64,000 nt of DNA from contig NZ_JAEVHF010000009.1 in the NCBI RefSeq assembly GCF_018263925.1, forward strand, positions 124,001 through 188,000, written 5' to 3'. Below are positions 44,276-54,888 of the stretch, piece after piece. Source of the stretch: Kistimonas asteriae (GTDB lineage Bacteria; Pseudomonadota; Gammaproteobacteria; Pseudomonadales; Endozoicomonadaceae). Within the stretch, counting starts at the first letter, position 1; every line of letters starts with the position of its first letter. Both the position numbers and the translations under genes were made by a program. The notes under the pieces are model-generated. The model was given only the letters and a program-made list of their open reading frames with translations. It had not been told where the DNA came from and did no database searches.

Positions 44276-47200
44276 ATGCCCAATACTCAATCGCAAAATA
44301 ACCTCGCCGCTTTTATCTGGTCCGTCGCCGATCTGCTGCGAGGTGATTTTAAACAGTCCCAATACGGACGCATCATTCTGCCCTTCACTCTTCTGCGGCG
44401 TCTGGAGTGTGTTCTGGAACAGTCTAAAGACGCGGTACTGGCACAGTATGAAAAAGTGAAGGCGATGAATCTGCCGGAAGACGGCATAGAGAAGATGTTG
44501 CTGCGGGCAACGTCGGGCTTGTCGTTCTACAACACCTCCCCCATCAACCTGTCTAAGCTAGGTCAGGGCGACATCAAATCCAACCTGGAAACCTATATCG
44601 AGTGTTTCTCCAAAGACGCACGGGAAATCTTCGAGCATTTCCGGTTTGATGAATTTATCGGTGCCCTGAACGACGCCAACCTGCTTTACAAGGTGGTGGA
44701 CAAGTTCGCCAGTACCAATCTCAGCCCTGCCCGAATCTCCAACCACGATATGGGCCTGGTGTTTGATGAGCTGATTCGCCGGTTTGCGGAAGGTTCCAAC
44801 GAAACCGCCGGTGAGCACTTCACCCCACGGGACATCGTGCGCCTCACCACCTCGCTGGTGTTTATGGAAGACGATGCCCTGACCAAGGAAGGCATTATCC
44901 GCACCATCTATGACCCGACAGCGGGTACCGGCGGTCTCCTGTCATCCAGCATGGAGTATGTGTACGACCTGAACCCGAAAGCGGTGATGCGTGCTTTTGG
45001 CCAGGAGCTGAACCCGGAATCCTACGCTATCTGTAAAGCCGATATGCTGATCAAGGGTCAGGATGTCAGCCGTATCAAACTGGGCAACACCCTGTCTAAC
45101 GACCAACTGGTGACCGACCGGTTCGACTACATGCTCTCCAATCCGCCGTTCGGTGTGGACTGGAAAAAGATTGAAGGCGAAATCAAGGACGAACACACCT
45201 TCAAGGGCTTTGACGGCCGCTTCGGCCCCGGCCTGCCAAGAGTGTCCGACAGTTCCCTGCTGTTCCTAATGCACATGATCAGCAAGCTCAGGGACAATAC
45301 AGAGAATGGAGGACGAATCGGCATCATCCTTAATGGTTCGCCGTTGTTTACTGGTGGTGCGGGCAGTGGTGAAAGCGAGATTCGCCGTTATGTTCTCGAA
45401 GCCGACCTGCTGGAAACCATCGTCGCTCTGCCGACCGAAATGCTCTACAACACCGGTATCGCCACCTATGTGTGGGTGCTGTCGAACAAGAAAGCTGGAA
45501 GCCGTAAAGGTAAGGTGCAACTGATCAACGGCGTGAACCTGTGCGGCAAAATGCGTAAGTCGCTGGGTTCCAAGCGCAACATCATGAGTGATGCGGATAT
45601 TCAAACCATCACCCGCTGTTTTGGTGCTTTTGAAGCGGTTGAGCCGCAGGTGCTGGACAAGCCTGCTGAACAGAAAAGCAGCCGTGGTCGTCAGTCGGCC
45701 AGTGCCAAGGTTGAAGCACCCAAGACCTTTGCCAGCAAGATCTTCAACCACCACGAATTCGGCTACCGACGTATTACCATTGAGCGTCCACTGCGCCTGT
45801 CTGCCCGGATCACCGATGAAGCCATCGAAGGCTTACGGTTTACCCCCAAGCCGTTTAACGCAGTGATGCGCTGGCTTTATGAAACATTTGGCAATGAGTG
45901 CCACCAGCATCTGGCGGAAAATGAAGCCGTTATTCGCACCAGGATCAAAGCCGATTTCAAGGAACTGAAGGAAAAGCAGATCAAGGAACTGCTCAGCCCC
46001 ACGCTTTGGCAGTCCCAGCTTGCCCTGATGGAAAAGGCCAAGGCATTGCAGACTGAAATCGGCTCAGTGCAGAGCGATGACTTCAATACCTTTGAAATCA
46101 CCCTGAAAGTGGCCCTGAAGAAAACCGGTATCACGCTGGATGCCAAAGAGAAGAAACAGTTCCTGGAGGCCATTACCCACAAGAATCCGGACGCTGAACC
46201 GGTTGTTAAAAAAGTTCTTAAGGAAGAAGAGCAGCCTCTCTACGGTGCCTTTCTGTACAAAGGCAAGGTCGTAGAATTCCAGCCCGATGGGGATCTGCGG
46301 GATAACGAAAACGTCCCTCTCGATCCATCCGTCAGCACCACCACATTGATCACAACCTACTTTAACCGGGAAGTCGCTCCCCATGTGCCCGATGCCTGGA
46401 TCAATGCCGACAAGTGTGATGAGAAAGACGGTGAGATCGGTATTGTAGGTTACCATATTAACTTCACAGGATGCTTTGATGGTCTTTGCCCTAACGATAG
46501 AGACCCAGCATTTATTGGAAAACCCTATCGTCTGAAGAATGTCGTTATAGAAAACAAAGAAGGAGTTTTTTTTCTAGATAGACATACAGGCAGAATAACT
46601 GAACATGAAAAACTGAATAAAGATACAAGTAAGCTTCCTCATACACGTTTTGATATTGACACCGAAATACTCAATTATGAATTTTATAACATCTTCATTA
46701 CTCAAGATGAAGGTAAAGACTGGCTTGACAGCTCTTTTTTAAAAAACTCAGGAACTAGGAATATTAGCTTCTCTTCGTGGCGAAATGCTCGAATCATGCT
46801 ACCCCCGATAAAAAGCCAGTTGGACCTCATTAATTTATTTACAGAATGTGACTCAGTCGCGGCTCGTATAACGCATATAAAAAACTCAGCATTTAGCAAC
46901 TTTAAAGATGCCCAACAACAAATCCAGCCATTTCAAGGTGTCACTGATCGTTATGATCATGAATTTTCACATTTGTTGCCAACTCCGCTAGCCATTCTTT
47001 GGCAGCTTGCAGAATCAAAATTTAATGACAAAGAACAATGTGAACTATTCAGCAAATTCTATGAATATCTAGGACTCTATTTATCATCAATTATTTTTAG
47101 CCTGAAAAAGCCGGAGCGAAAACAATTCTATCAAAATGGAAAAAATAAAAACAACCTCATAAGTTTAACAATGGCTTTTAGCCATCACCGCCTAAATGAT

Positions 47201-47770
47201 TATAAGAATCAATTAACAGATTCAAACTTTGCGTTTAAAGAAATATATAGCCAAGCTATTATTGAATTACTGCGCAATGCTACTGAGCTAAGGAACGATA
47301 TTGCTCACAGAGGACTACCTTCAGCTCAATCTGTTGCAGATTCCAAGCGGAGAGTGAATCATCTTAACAGTACTCTTCAAGCTATATTAAGAAATTTTTT
47401 CGAACAAAGCACACTGGTTAGACCGATGCAAGCTAGATTCGATGGCAGAACTTATTCTTATGAGGTAGAAATTCTTAAAGGACTGGGAATAAATCCTTGC
47501 AATACAGCCATCATAAAAACTCATACCCCAATGATTTCTAGCGAACTCTATATAATTAACGAAGAAATTTCTTCAACTGAAGCTGCGTTAACGCACAAGC
47601 TTTTTCCATTAATGATTATGGATGAAACGATCAAAGATAGTGAAATAATGGGCTTTTACTTTTACAGCGATCCTCAAGCAGACGAACTTAGATATGTATG
47701 CCCATATCCAAATATTGAAACCTATAAATTCAAGTCTCAAGAACTAATCACTGACTTTTTAAATGACTAA
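44276..47770 (+). CDS. hsdM: HsdM copy 1 fused to HsdS-like and HEPN-like tail
   Basis: The protein has 1164 residues, against 770 for the second copy. Residues 1-725 are a type I M subunit with intact motifs: DPTAGTGG from Asp213 and NPPF at 289-292, so SAM binding and catalysis look possible. The residue after the GG is Leu in place of the Phe of copy 2. From ~726 the protein leaves the HsdM path. Residues ~790-890 resemble the end of an HsdS half ([21 protein letters not shown]). Residues ~900-1070 are helical and carry RNDIAH (Arg1006-His1011), a HEPN ribonuclease-type Arg-x4-His motif. The tail is markedly AT-rich. Its stop overlaps the second hsdM ATG by 8 bases. Confidence 0.85.
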   Translation: MPNTQSQNNLAAFIWSVADLLRGDFKQSQYGRIILPFTLLRRLECVLEQSKDAVLAQYEKVKAMNLPEDGIEKMLLRATSGLSFYNTSPINLSKLGQGDIKSNLETYIECFSKDAREIFEHFRFDEFIGALNDANLLYKVVDKFASTNLSPARISNHDMGLVFDELIRRFAEGSNETAGEHFTPRDIVRLTTSLVFMEDDALTKEGIIRTIYDPTAGTGGLLSSSMEYVYDLNPKAVMRAFGQELNPESYAICKADMLIKGQDVSRIKLGNTLSNDQLVTDRFDYMLSNPPFGVDWKKIEGEIKDEHTFKGFDGRFGPGLPRVSDSSLLFLMHMISKLRDNTENGGRIGIILNGSPLFTGGAGSGESEIRRYVLEADLLETIVALPTEMLYNTGIATYVWVLSNKKAGSRKGKVQLINGVNLCGKMRKSLGSKRNIMSDADIQTITRCFGAFEAVEPQVLDKPAEQKSSRGRQSASAKVEAPKTFASKIFNHHEFGYRRITIERPLRLSARITDEAIEGLRFTPKPFNAVMRWLYETFGNECHQHLAENEAVIRTRIKADFKELKEKQIKELLSPTLWQSQLALMEKAKALQTEIGSVQSDDFNTFEITLKVALKKTGITLDAKEKKQFLEAITHKNPDAEPVVKKVLKEEEQPLYGAFLYKGKVVEFQPDGDLRDNENVPLDPSVSTTTLITTYFNREVAPHVPDAWINADKCDEKDGEIGIVGYHINFTGCFDGLCPNDRDPAFIGKPYRLKNVVIENKEGVFFLDRHTGRITEHEKLNKDTSKLPHTRFDIDTEILNYEFYNIFITQDEGKDWLDSSFLKNSGTRNISFSSWRNARIMLPPIKSQLDLINLFTECDSVAARITHIKNSAFSNFKDAQQQIQPFQGVTDRYDHEFSHLLPTPLAILWQLAESKFNDKEQCELFSKFYEYLGLYLSSIIFSLKKPERKQFYQNGKNKNNLISLTMAFSHHRLNDYKNQLTDSNFAFKEIYSQAIIELLRNATELRNDIAHRGLPSAQSVADSKRRVNHLNSTLQAILRNFFEQSTLVRPMQARFDGRTYSYEVEILKGLGINPCNTAIIKTHTPMISSELYIINEEISSTEAALTHKLFPLMIMDETIKDSEIMGFYFYSDPQADELRYVCPYPNIETYKFKSQELITDFLND
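44306..46450 (+). repeat. Direct repeat, copy 1 (hsdM)
   Basis: Near-identical 2.1-kb copy of 47,790-49,949, in the same orientation. The two differ by scattered silent and a few coding changes and by two small in-frame indels (one Asp codon near residue 202 and a 4-codon segment near 546). The match ends sharply at the GIVGY codons. Confidence 0.85.
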
Positions 47771-50075
47771 TACAAACTTCTCTCAAACTGCCGCCTTTAT
47801 CTGGTCCGTCGCCGATCTGCTGCGTGGCGATTTCAAGCAGTCCCAATACGGGCGCATCATCCTGCCCTTCACCCTGCTGCGACGTCTTGAGTGTGTTCTT
47901 GAACCATCTAAAGAGGCGGTACTGGCACAGTATGAAAAAGTGAAGGCGATGAACCTGCCGGAAGACGGTATGGAGAAGATGTTGCTGCGGGCAACATCGG
48001 GCCTGTCGTTTTACAACACTTCGCCCATGAACCTGTCTAAGCTGGGTCAGGGCGATATCAAATCCAACCTGGAAACCTACATCCAGTGCTTCTCCAAAGA
48101 CGCACGGGAAATCTTCGAGCATTTTCGGTTTGATGAATTTATCGGTGCCCTGAACGACGCCAACCTGCTGTACAAGGTCGTGGGCAAGTTCGCCAATACC
48201 AATCTCAGCCCGGCCAAAATATCCAACCACGATATGGGTCTGGTGTTTGAAGAGCTGATTCGTCGGTTTGCGGAAGGCTCCAACGAGACAGCCGGTGAGC
48301 ACTTTACCCCACGGGACATCGTGCGCCTCACCACCTCGCTGGTGTTTATGGAAGACGACGATGCCCTGACCAAGGAAGGCATTATCCGCACCATCTATGA
48401 CCCGACAGCGGGTACCGGCGGCTTCCTGTCATCCGGCATGGAGTATGTCTACGACCTGAACCCGAAAGCGGTGATGCGTGCCTTTGGCCAGGAGCTGAAC
48501 CCGGAATCCTACGCCATCTGCAAAGCCGATATGCTGATCAAGGGTCAGGATGTCAGCCGGATCAAACTGGGCAACACCCTCTCTAACGACCAACTGGTGA
48601 CCGACCAGTTCGACTACATGCTCTCCAATCCGCCGTTCGGTGTGGACTGGAAGAAGATCGAAGGCGAAATCAAGGACGAACACACCTTCAAGGGCTTCGA
48701 CGGTCGTTTTGGCCCCGGCCTGCCACGGGTGTCCGACGGTTCCCTGCTGTTCCTGATGCACCTGATCAGCAAGCTCAGGGATAACACAGAGAATGGCGGC
48801 CGCATCGGCATCATCCTCAATGGTTCGCCGTTGTTTACCGGTGGTGCGGGCAGTGGTGAAAGCGAGATTCGCCGTTATATTCTCGAAGCCGATCTGCTGG
48901 AAGCCATTGTCGCCCTGCCGACCGATATGTTCTACAACACCGGTATCGCCACCTATGTGTGGGTGCTGTCGAACAAGAAGGCTGCAAGCCATAAAGGCAA
49001 GGTGCAACTGATCAACGGCGTGAACCTGTGCGGCAAAATGCGTAAGTCGCTGGGTTCCAAGCGCAATGTCATGAGCGAGATGGATATTCAAACCATCACC
49101 CGCTGTTTTGGTGCCTTTGAAACGGTTGAGCCTCAGGTGCTGGATAAGCCTGCTGAACAGAAAAGCAACCGTGGTCGTCAGTCGGCCAGTGCAAAGCCTG
49201 AAGCGCCCAAGACCTTTGCCAGCAAGATCTTCAACCACCACGAATTCGGCTACCGACGTATTACCATTGAGCGTCCGCTGCGCCTGTCTGCCCGGATCAC
49301 CGATGAAGCCATCGAAAGCCTACAGTATGCGCCCAAGCCGTTTAATGCAGTGATGCGCTGGCTTTATGAAACATTTGGCAATGAGTGCCACCAGCATCTG
49401 GCCGACTCTTTATTAGAGAATGAAGCCGTTATTCGCACCAGAATCAAAGCCGACTTCAAGGAACTGAAAGAAAAGCAGATCAAGGAACTGCTCAGCGCCA
49501 AGCTTTGGCAGTCCCAGCTTGCCCTGATAGAAAAGGCCAAGGCATTGCAGACTGAAATCGGCTCAGAGCAGAGCGATGACTTCAATACCTTTGAACTCAC
49601 CCTGAAAGCGGCCCTGAAGAAAACCGGTATCACGCTGGATGCCAAAGAGAAGAAACAGTTCCTGGAAACCATTACCTACAAGAATCCAGAAGCAGAACCG
49701 GTTGTTAAAAAGGTTCTGAAGGAAGAAGAGCAGCCGCTTTACGGTGCTTTTCTGTACAAAGGCAAGGTCGTAGAATTCCAGCCCGATGGTGATCTGCGGG
49801 ATAACGAGAACGTCCCTCTCGATCCATCGGTCAGCACCACCACACTGATCAAAACCTACTTTAACCGGGAAGTGGCTCCCCATGTGCCCGATGCCTGGAT
49901 CAATGCCGACAAGTGTGATGAGAAAGACGGTGAGATCGGTATTGTCGGTTATGAGATTCCCTTTAACCGGCATTTCTACCAGTACCAGCCGCCACGTGCA
50001 TTAGAAGCCATTGATGCTGATCTGGATGCCGTCAGTAAGCGGATTATGACCCTGCTGGCCGAGGTACATTCCTGA
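47763..50075 (+). CDS. hsdM: HsdM copy 2, type I DNA methyltransferase
   Basis: The 770-residue protein has the full M-subunit layout. An N-terminal helical domain is followed by DPTAGTGGF (Asp213 on) and SNPPFGVDW (Asn289 on) and a C-terminal region ending in the usual [20 protein letters not shown] segment. It methylates adenines as part of the M2S complex. The start lies inside the tail of copy 1; the stop overlaps the hsdS start (TGATG). This copy is likely the standard partner of HsdS. Confidence 0.93.
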   Translation: MTNTNFSQTAAFIWSVADLLRGDFKQSQYGRIILPFTLLRRLECVLEPSKEAVLAQYEKVKAMNLPEDGMEKMLLRATSGLSFYNTSPMNLSKLGQGDIKSNLETYIQCFSKDAREIFEHFRFDEFIGALNDANLLYKVVGKFANTNLSPAKISNHDMGLVFEELIRRFAEGSNETAGEHFTPRDIVRLTTSLVFMEDDDALTKEGIIRTIYDPTAGTGGFLSSGMEYVYDLNPKAVMRAFGQELNPESYAICKADMLIKGQDVSRIKLGNTLSNDQLVTDQFDYMLSNPPFGVDWKKIEGEIKDEHTFKGFDGRFGPGLPRVSDGSLLFLMHLISKLRDNTENGGRIGIILNGSPLFTGGAGSGESEIRRYILEADLLEAIVALPTDMFYNTGIATYVWVLSNKKAASHKGKVQLINGVNLCGKMRKSLGSKRNVMSEMDIQTITRCFGAFETVEPQVLDKPAEQKSNRGRQSASAKPEAPKTFASKIFNHHEFGYRRITIERPLRLSARITDEAIESLQYAPKPFNAVMRWLYETFGNECHQHLADSLLENEAVIRTRIKADFKELKEKQIKELLSAKLWQSQLALIEKAKALQTEIGSEQSDDFNTFELTLKAALKKTGITLDAKEKKQFLETITYKNPEAEPVVKKVLKEEEQPLYGAFLYKGKVVEFQPDGDLRDNENVPLDPSVSTTTLIKTYFNREVAPHVPDAWINADKCDEKDGEIGIVGYEIPFNRHFYQYQPPRALEAIDADLDAVSKRIMTLLAEVHS
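47790..49949 (+). repeat. Direct repeat, copy 2 (hsdM)
   Basis: Second copy of the 2.1-kb repeat; see 44,306-46,450. Recombination between the copies would remove the tail-coding DNA and leave one ordinary hsdM gene. Confidence 0.85.
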
Positions 50076-51418
50076 TGACTGGCAAATATCAAGCGTATCC
50101 TGAATACAAGGACTCCAGGGTGGAGTGGTTGGGTAGGGTTCCTAAACATTGGAACGTTACAAGACTCAAACATATGGCTCAGATTAGGAATGGTCAGGAT
50201 TACAAATTGGTTGAAGCTACTACTGGATACCCTGTCATGGGATCTGGTGGCCAGTTTACCTATGCGACCAAGTTTATGTACGACAAAGAATCTGTACTAC
50301 TTGGTCGTAAAGGAACGATTGATAAACCACTTTACATAAATAAGCCGTTCTGGACGGTAGATACGATGTATTACACCGAGATAAACAAAGATATTCCAGC
50401 GAAATATCTCTACTATCTCGCACTAACAATTCAGTTCGATCGTTACTCGACGAATACAGCACTGCCCAGCATGACTCAGGAGCACCTGGGAAACTATTCC
50501 TTTGGTGTACCTGAAAGCGAAGCCGAGCGAATCCAAATAGCCAACTTCCTCGACCACGAAACCGCCAAAATCGACACCCTGATCGAAGAGCAGCAATCCC
50601 TGATCCGGCTGCTGAAAGAAAAACGACAGGCGGTGATCAGTCATGCCGTCACCAAAGGTTTGAACCCTGATGCACCGATGAAGGACTCCGGTGTGGAGTG
50701 GCTGGGGGAAGTGCCGGAGCATTGGATTATAAGTAAGTTCGGTTACTTATCATTAGTCGTTAGAGGCGGTTCGCCGCGGCCTGCCGGAGATCCTGCGCTG
50801 TTTAATGGTGACTATTCTCCATGGGTAACGGTTGCGGAAATAACCAAGGATGATGAAATTTATTTAAATGAAACAGAGACATTTCTAACAAAGAAGGGCT
50901 CTCAGCAGTGTCGTGTTTTTAAAGCAGGAACCTTACTGCTTTCAAACAGTGGTGCAACACTGGGAGTTCCTAAGATCCTAACGATTGATGCGAATGCTAA
51001 CGATGGAGTTGTAGGCTTTGAACAACTGAGACTCAATCATCAGTATTGTTACTTCTACCTCTCCATATTGACGCAAGATATACGCGAGAGAATCAAGCAA
51101 GGCTCCGGTCAACCAAACCTCAATACCGATATTGTTAAAGAGATTGCAGTACCAATCCCACCAAACGATGAAATTATAAAAATCGTTGACCATATAGGTA
51201 AAATTCGATCTCAATATGCTGAACTAATGAGGCAAGCTAAAGACGGCATTAAACTACTCGAAGAACGCCGCACAGCCCTAATCTCTGCCGCTGTCACCGG
51301 AAAAATTGACGTCCGTAACTGGATCGCGCCAAAAACAGCGCTGGAAAATGAGCCCTGCGATTCCGACATTTCCACCATCCAGAGCAATTACCAAGAACAA
51401 GCCGTAGAGGACATGTAA
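50075..51418 (+). CDS. hsdS: HsdS specificity subunit
   Basis: The 447-residue protein has two target-recognition halves in the usual layout, each opening with a repeat (DSRVEWLGRVPKHW near residue 13; DSGVEWLGEVPEHW near 208). The first half closes with a conserved helix (EAERIQIANFLDHETAKIDTLI). The target-recognition parts are AT-richer than the flanks, as is typical of exchanged HsdS domains. It sets the DNA sequence read by the M and R subunits. Start and stop overlap the neighbours, so it is cotranslated. Confidence 0.93.
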   Translation: MTGKYQAYPEYKDSRVEWLGRVPKHWNVTRLKHMAQIRNGQDYKLVEATTGYPVMGSGGQFTYATKFMYDKESVLLGRKGTIDKPLYINKPFWTVDTMYYTEINKDIPAKYLYYLALTIQFDRYSTNTALPSMTQEHLGNYSFGVPESEAERIQIANFLDHETAKIDTLIEEQQSLIRLLKEKRQAVISHAVTKGLNPDAPMKDSGVEWLGEVPEHWIISKFGYLSLVVRGGSPRPAGDPALFNGDYSPWVTVAEITKDDEIYLNETETFLTKKGSQQCRVFKAGTLLLSNSGATLGVPKILTIDANANDGVVGFEQLRLNHQYCYFYLSILTQDIRERIKQGSGQPNLNTDIVKEIAVPIPPNDEIIKIVDHIGKIRSQYAELMRQAKDGIKLLEERRTALISAAVTGKIDVRNWIAPKTALENEPCDSDISTIQSNYQEQAVEDM

Positions 51419-54400
51419 TGAGCAAGGATGCCAGCGTAGAAGCCGTCTTTCAGAACGAGATCATCGCCCAGATGCAGGCCAATGGCTGGCAGCTGGGTTC
51501 GGGGGATCATTATGACCGGGAAACTGCTCTGTACACCAATGATGTGCTGAGCTTTGTGCAAGAAACCCAACCGAAGGAATGGGCCAAGTTCTGTAAGGTG
51601 TTCCCGACCGACTCGGAACAGCACTTTATCAGCCACCTGGTCACTCAGCTTAAGAAGGCTGATCCGAATGCCATTGATAAAGACCTCCGCAGCTACGGCA
51701 CCCTTGGAGTATTGCGACACGGGCTGAAGATTCGTAATGCCCGTTTCTCGCTGTGTCAGTTTATGCCGGAGCATTCGCTGAACCCGGAGACGTTGGCTCG
51801 CTACAAACAAAACCGCTGTCGCATCGTTCCGGAGCTGGTGTACAGCCCATATGCCACGGCGGAGCATCTTGCTGCTACCGGTAAGAAGGCGAAAGCCTGG
51901 CGTATTGACCTGGTGCTGTTTGTGAACGGTTTGCCGGTGGCTACGCTGGAGCTGAAGTCGGAGTTTAAACAGTCTGTCGATAACGCCATTCGCCAGTACA
52001 AAACCACCCGTCTGCCGAAAGACCCGGAAACCAAAAAGCCGGAACCGCTGCTTACTTTCAAACGGGGTGCGCTGGTGCATTTTGCCGTGAGCCAGTATGA
52101 AGTGCATATGGCGACCAAACTGGCGGGCGGAAATACCTATTTCCTGCCGTTTAACAAAGGAACACGTGAAGGCGGTGCCGGTAACGATGTGCCGGAAGAT
52201 GAAAATCGTTATGCGACAGACTACCTGTGGAACGAGGTGCTGACGCCCGATAACCTGCTGAACATACTCGGTCGGTTTGTACATCTGGAGATTAAAGAGG
52301 TTGAAGACTGGGAAGGCCGGAAGTCCAAAAAGGAAACCCTGATCTTTCCCCGTTACCATCAGTGGGATGTGGTCAACCGCCTGATAGATGCCGCCAAACG
52401 TGAGGGGACGGGCAACAAGTACCTGGTGCAGCACAGCGCCGGTTCCGGTAAGTCCAACTCCATCGCCTGGACGGCCCACCAGCTCTCCACCCTGTACGAT
52501 AACGACGGCAACAAGACGTTCCATTCCATTATCGTGGTCACCGACCGCACGGTGCTGGACGACCAGTTGCAGGACACGATTTATCAGTTTGAACACGCCG
52601 ACGGTGTGGTGGGCCGGATCAATAACAAGGAAGGTGACGGTTCCAAATCCGAGAAGCTGGCAGCGGCGCTGGAAACCGCCCAGCCGATCATTATCGTCAC
52701 CATTCAAACCTTCCCCCATGTGCTGGCAGCCATCGAGAACAGCACCAGCCTGAAGGAACGCCGTTACGGCGTGATTGCCGATGAGGCGCACTCTTCGCAA
52801 ACCGGCTCTACCGCCCGACAGTTGAAAGAAGTGTTGATGGTGGACGCCGCTGATGCGACGGATGAAGATAAGCCCGTTTCTTCGGAAGATATTCTGGATG
52901 CAACGATTGCCGCTCGCAAAGGCAGCAGCAACCTGAATTACTACGCCTTCACTGCAACGCCCAAGGCGAAGACGCTGGAACTGTTTGGCCGACTGCCAGA
53001 CCCGACGCAGCCCGCTTCGGAAAAAAACCTGCCGGAAGCCTTTCATGTGTACTCCATGCGTCAGGCCATTGAGGAAGGGTTTATTCTCGATGTGCTGAAG
53101 AACTACACCAACTACCAGGTGGCGTATCAGCTCGCCCAGAAGATTGAAGCCGCCGATCAGGAGGTAGACAGCAAAAAGGCCAAGGTGAAACTGGGCCAGT
53201 GGGTACGGCTCCATGAGTACAACATCGCCCAGAAAGTGAAGGTGATTGTCGAACACTTCAAAGACAATGTGATGGGGCTGCTGGGTGGTCAGGCGAAGGC
53301 GATGGTGGTCACCAGTTCCCGTAAGGAAGCGGTGCGTTACAAGCTGGCGCTTGATAAGTACCTGGCTGAACAGAAAAGCCATATCGCCGTTATGATTGCT
53401 TTCTCCGGTGAGGTGGAGTTCCACAAAAATGATCCGGACAGCCTTGCCCTGCTGGATCAAAAATTCACCGAAAAGAGCATGAACCCGGCACTGAAAGGTC
53501 GGGATATGCGCAAAGCCTTCGACACCGATGACTACCAGATCATGCTGGTCGCCAACAAGTTTCAGACCGGCTTTGACCAGCCCAAACTCTGCGCCATGTA
53601 TGTGGACAAGCCGTTGGGTGGGGTCGAATGTGTGCAAACCCTGTCGCGCCTGAACCGTACCTATCCCGGCAAGGAAGTCACCGGCACCTTTGTGCTGGAT
53701 TTTGTGAATGAGCCGGATGAGATTCTGGCAGCGTTCCAGCCTTACTATCAGACCGCTGAACTGGCGGATGTGTCGGATCCGGACAAGATCTTTGAACTGT
53801 ATGAAAAGCTCCGCGCCAGTGGCATTTTCACCTGGAACGAAGTGGAGCAGTTCTGCGATGCCTTTCTGGTGAAAAGCAAAAGCAATGCCGCCATCAGTAA
53901 CATCTGCAAACCGGCGGTTGAACGCTGGCAGAAGCGGTACAGTTCCGCCATTGATGCCTATCTCCATGCCAAGGATGTGCTCGATCGCACCAAGAAAACC
54001 GGCGATGCGGTGCTGATGGCCAATGCTGAGAACAGCTTCAAGGACTGCAAGAAAGAAAAGGATGCGCTGGAAATCTTCAAGAAAGACCTGGGCAGTTTCA
54101 CCCGCTTCTACGAGTTTATGTCCCAGATTGTTGACTACGACGACAAGGAACTGGAAAAACTCAGTCTTTTTGCCCGTTACCTGCGGCCACTGCTGCGGGA
54201 AAAGGTGGTTCAGGAAGACGAGATTGACCTGGAGAATGTGGTGATGAGCCACTATCGCCTGTCCAAGATTCGCCAGCAGGATATCAAACTGCAGGAAGAT
54301 GCCGAAGGTTATGAACTGGAGCCGGGTAGCGATGTGGGTTCTGCCAAAGCCAAGGACAAAAAAGAAGAGTTCCTGTCACAAATTGTGGCGCGCCTGAATG

Positions 54401-54669
54401 AGTTGTTTATTACCGACAACCTGACCGATGGCGACCTGATCAACTATGCCTATGCCGTCCGGGACAAGCTGACCGAGAATGCCACGGTGATGAGTCAGAT
54501 CAAGAACAACACCGCTGAGCAGGCCCTGCTGGGTGACTTCCCGAAAGCCATTGATGATGCCGTGATGGACAGCAATGAAGCACAGCAGGAAATGATGATG
54601 CAGTATCTCTCTAACCCGGATGTAGCCCGTGGGTTTGCGCGGGTGGTGTTTGATATGTTGAAGGGGTGA
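51418..54669 (+). CDS. hsdR: HsdR restriction subunit
   Basis: The 1083-residue protein has the nuclease site RIDLVLF (Asp164) and ATLELK (Glu178, Lys180). A motor domain follows with Walker A HSAGSGKS (around 339-346) and DEAH (455-458), and a later QTGFDQPKLCAMYVDK helicase segment. It uses ATP to move on DNA and cuts unmodified targets. All key sites are intact, so the system looks active. The start overlaps the hsdS stop codon (TAATG). Confidence 0.95.
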   Translation: MSKDASVEAVFQNEIIAQMQANGWQLGSGDHYDRETALYTNDVLSFVQETQPKEWAKFCKVFPTDSEQHFISHLVTQLKKADPNAIDKDLRSYGTLGVLRHGLKIRNARFSLCQFMPEHSLNPETLARYKQNRCRIVPELVYSPYATAEHLAATGKKAKAWRIDLVLFVNGLPVATLELKSEFKQSVDNAIRQYKTTRLPKDPETKKPEPLLTFKRGALVHFAVSQYEVHMATKLAGGNTYFLPFNKGTREGGAGNDVPEDENRYATDYLWNEVLTPDNLLNILGRFVHLEIKEVEDWEGRKSKKETLIFPRYHQWDVVNRLIDAAKREGTGNKYLVQHSAGSGKSNSIAWTAHQLSTLYDNDGNKTFHSIIVVTDRTVLDDQLQDTIYQFEHADGVVGRINNKEGDGSKSEKLAAALETAQPIIIVTIQTFPHVLAAIENSTSLKERRYGVIADEAHSSQTGSTARQLKEVLMVDAADATDEDKPVSSEDILDATIAARKGSSNLNYYAFTATPKAKTLELFGRLPDPTQPASEKNLPEAFHVYSMRQAIEEGFILDVLKNYTNYQVAYQLAQKIEAADQEVDSKKAKVKLGQWVRLHEYNIAQKVKVIVEHFKDNVMGLLGGQAKAMVVTSSRKEAVRYKLALDKYLAEQKSHIAVMIAFSGEVEFHKNDPDSLALLDQKFTEKSMNPALKGRDMRKAFDTDDYQIMLVANKFQTGFDQPKLCAMYVDKPLGGVECVQTLSRLNRTYPGKEVTGTFVLDFVNEPDEILAAFQPYYQTAELADVSDPDKIFELYEKLRASGIFTWNEVEQFCDAFLVKSKSNAAISNICKPAVERWQKRYSSAIDAYLHAKDVLDRTKKTGDAVLMANAENSFKDCKKEKDALEIFKKDLGSFTRFYEFMSQIVDYDDKELEKLSLFARYLRPLLREKVVQEDEIDLENVVMSHYRLSKIRQQDIKLQEDAEGYELEPGSDVGSAKAKDKKEEFLSQIVARLNELFITDNLTDGDLINYAYAVRDKLTENATVMSQIKNNTAEQALLGDFPKAIDDAVMDSNEAQQEMMMQYLSNPDVARGFARVVFDMLKG

Positions 54670-54681
54670 GGTAGTCGCATA

Positions 54682-54789
54682 ATGAGTAGTAATCATGCCG
54701 ACACTGTCGTAGTGCTGGACTTTGAAACCACCGACCTGTCGCCGGATATGGGCGACCGGGCAATTAAGATAGGCGTCCTTTACAGCTGA
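54682..54789 (+). pseudogene. Fragment of a DEDD 3'-5' exonuclease gene
   Basis: A 35-codon frame, 12 bases past hsdR, contains [14 protein letters not shown] and GDRAIKIG, the N-terminal ExoI motif (Asp-x-Glu) of DnaQ-family exonucleases, then stops. The rest of the gene (motifs II and III) is missing. Some type I loci keep such an exonuclease gene downstream of hsdR. The break near 54,770 marks a deletion or rearrangement boundary. Confidence 0.7.
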
Positions 54790-54845
54790 TTTTCCCTACA
54801 TTTGATCGTGCCCATGAATCAGCATTCAAACACGTACAGAGGAAC

Positions 54846-54875
54846 CTGGCAGGAAAAAAATGCTCTTCCTGCCAG
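54846..54875. terminator. Hairpin between convergent genes
   Basis: A 10-bp perfect stem (CTGGCAGGAA/TTCCTGCCAG) with a 10-base loop lies between the rightward restriction operon and the leftward membrane-protein gene. It lacks a strong T tract but fits a bidirectional terminator. Confidence 0.6.
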
Positions 54876-54888
54876 TGATATCTCAATA

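Noticed and set aside
48429..49241. Long minus-strand frames in both hsdM copies (also 45,266-45,754)
   Set aside because: They are the same shadow in each repeat copy and show no protein features.
51388..54252. 954-codon open frame on the minus strand
   Set aside because: It is antisense to hsdR, whose motifs are intact. It is a GC-driven shadow with no domain.
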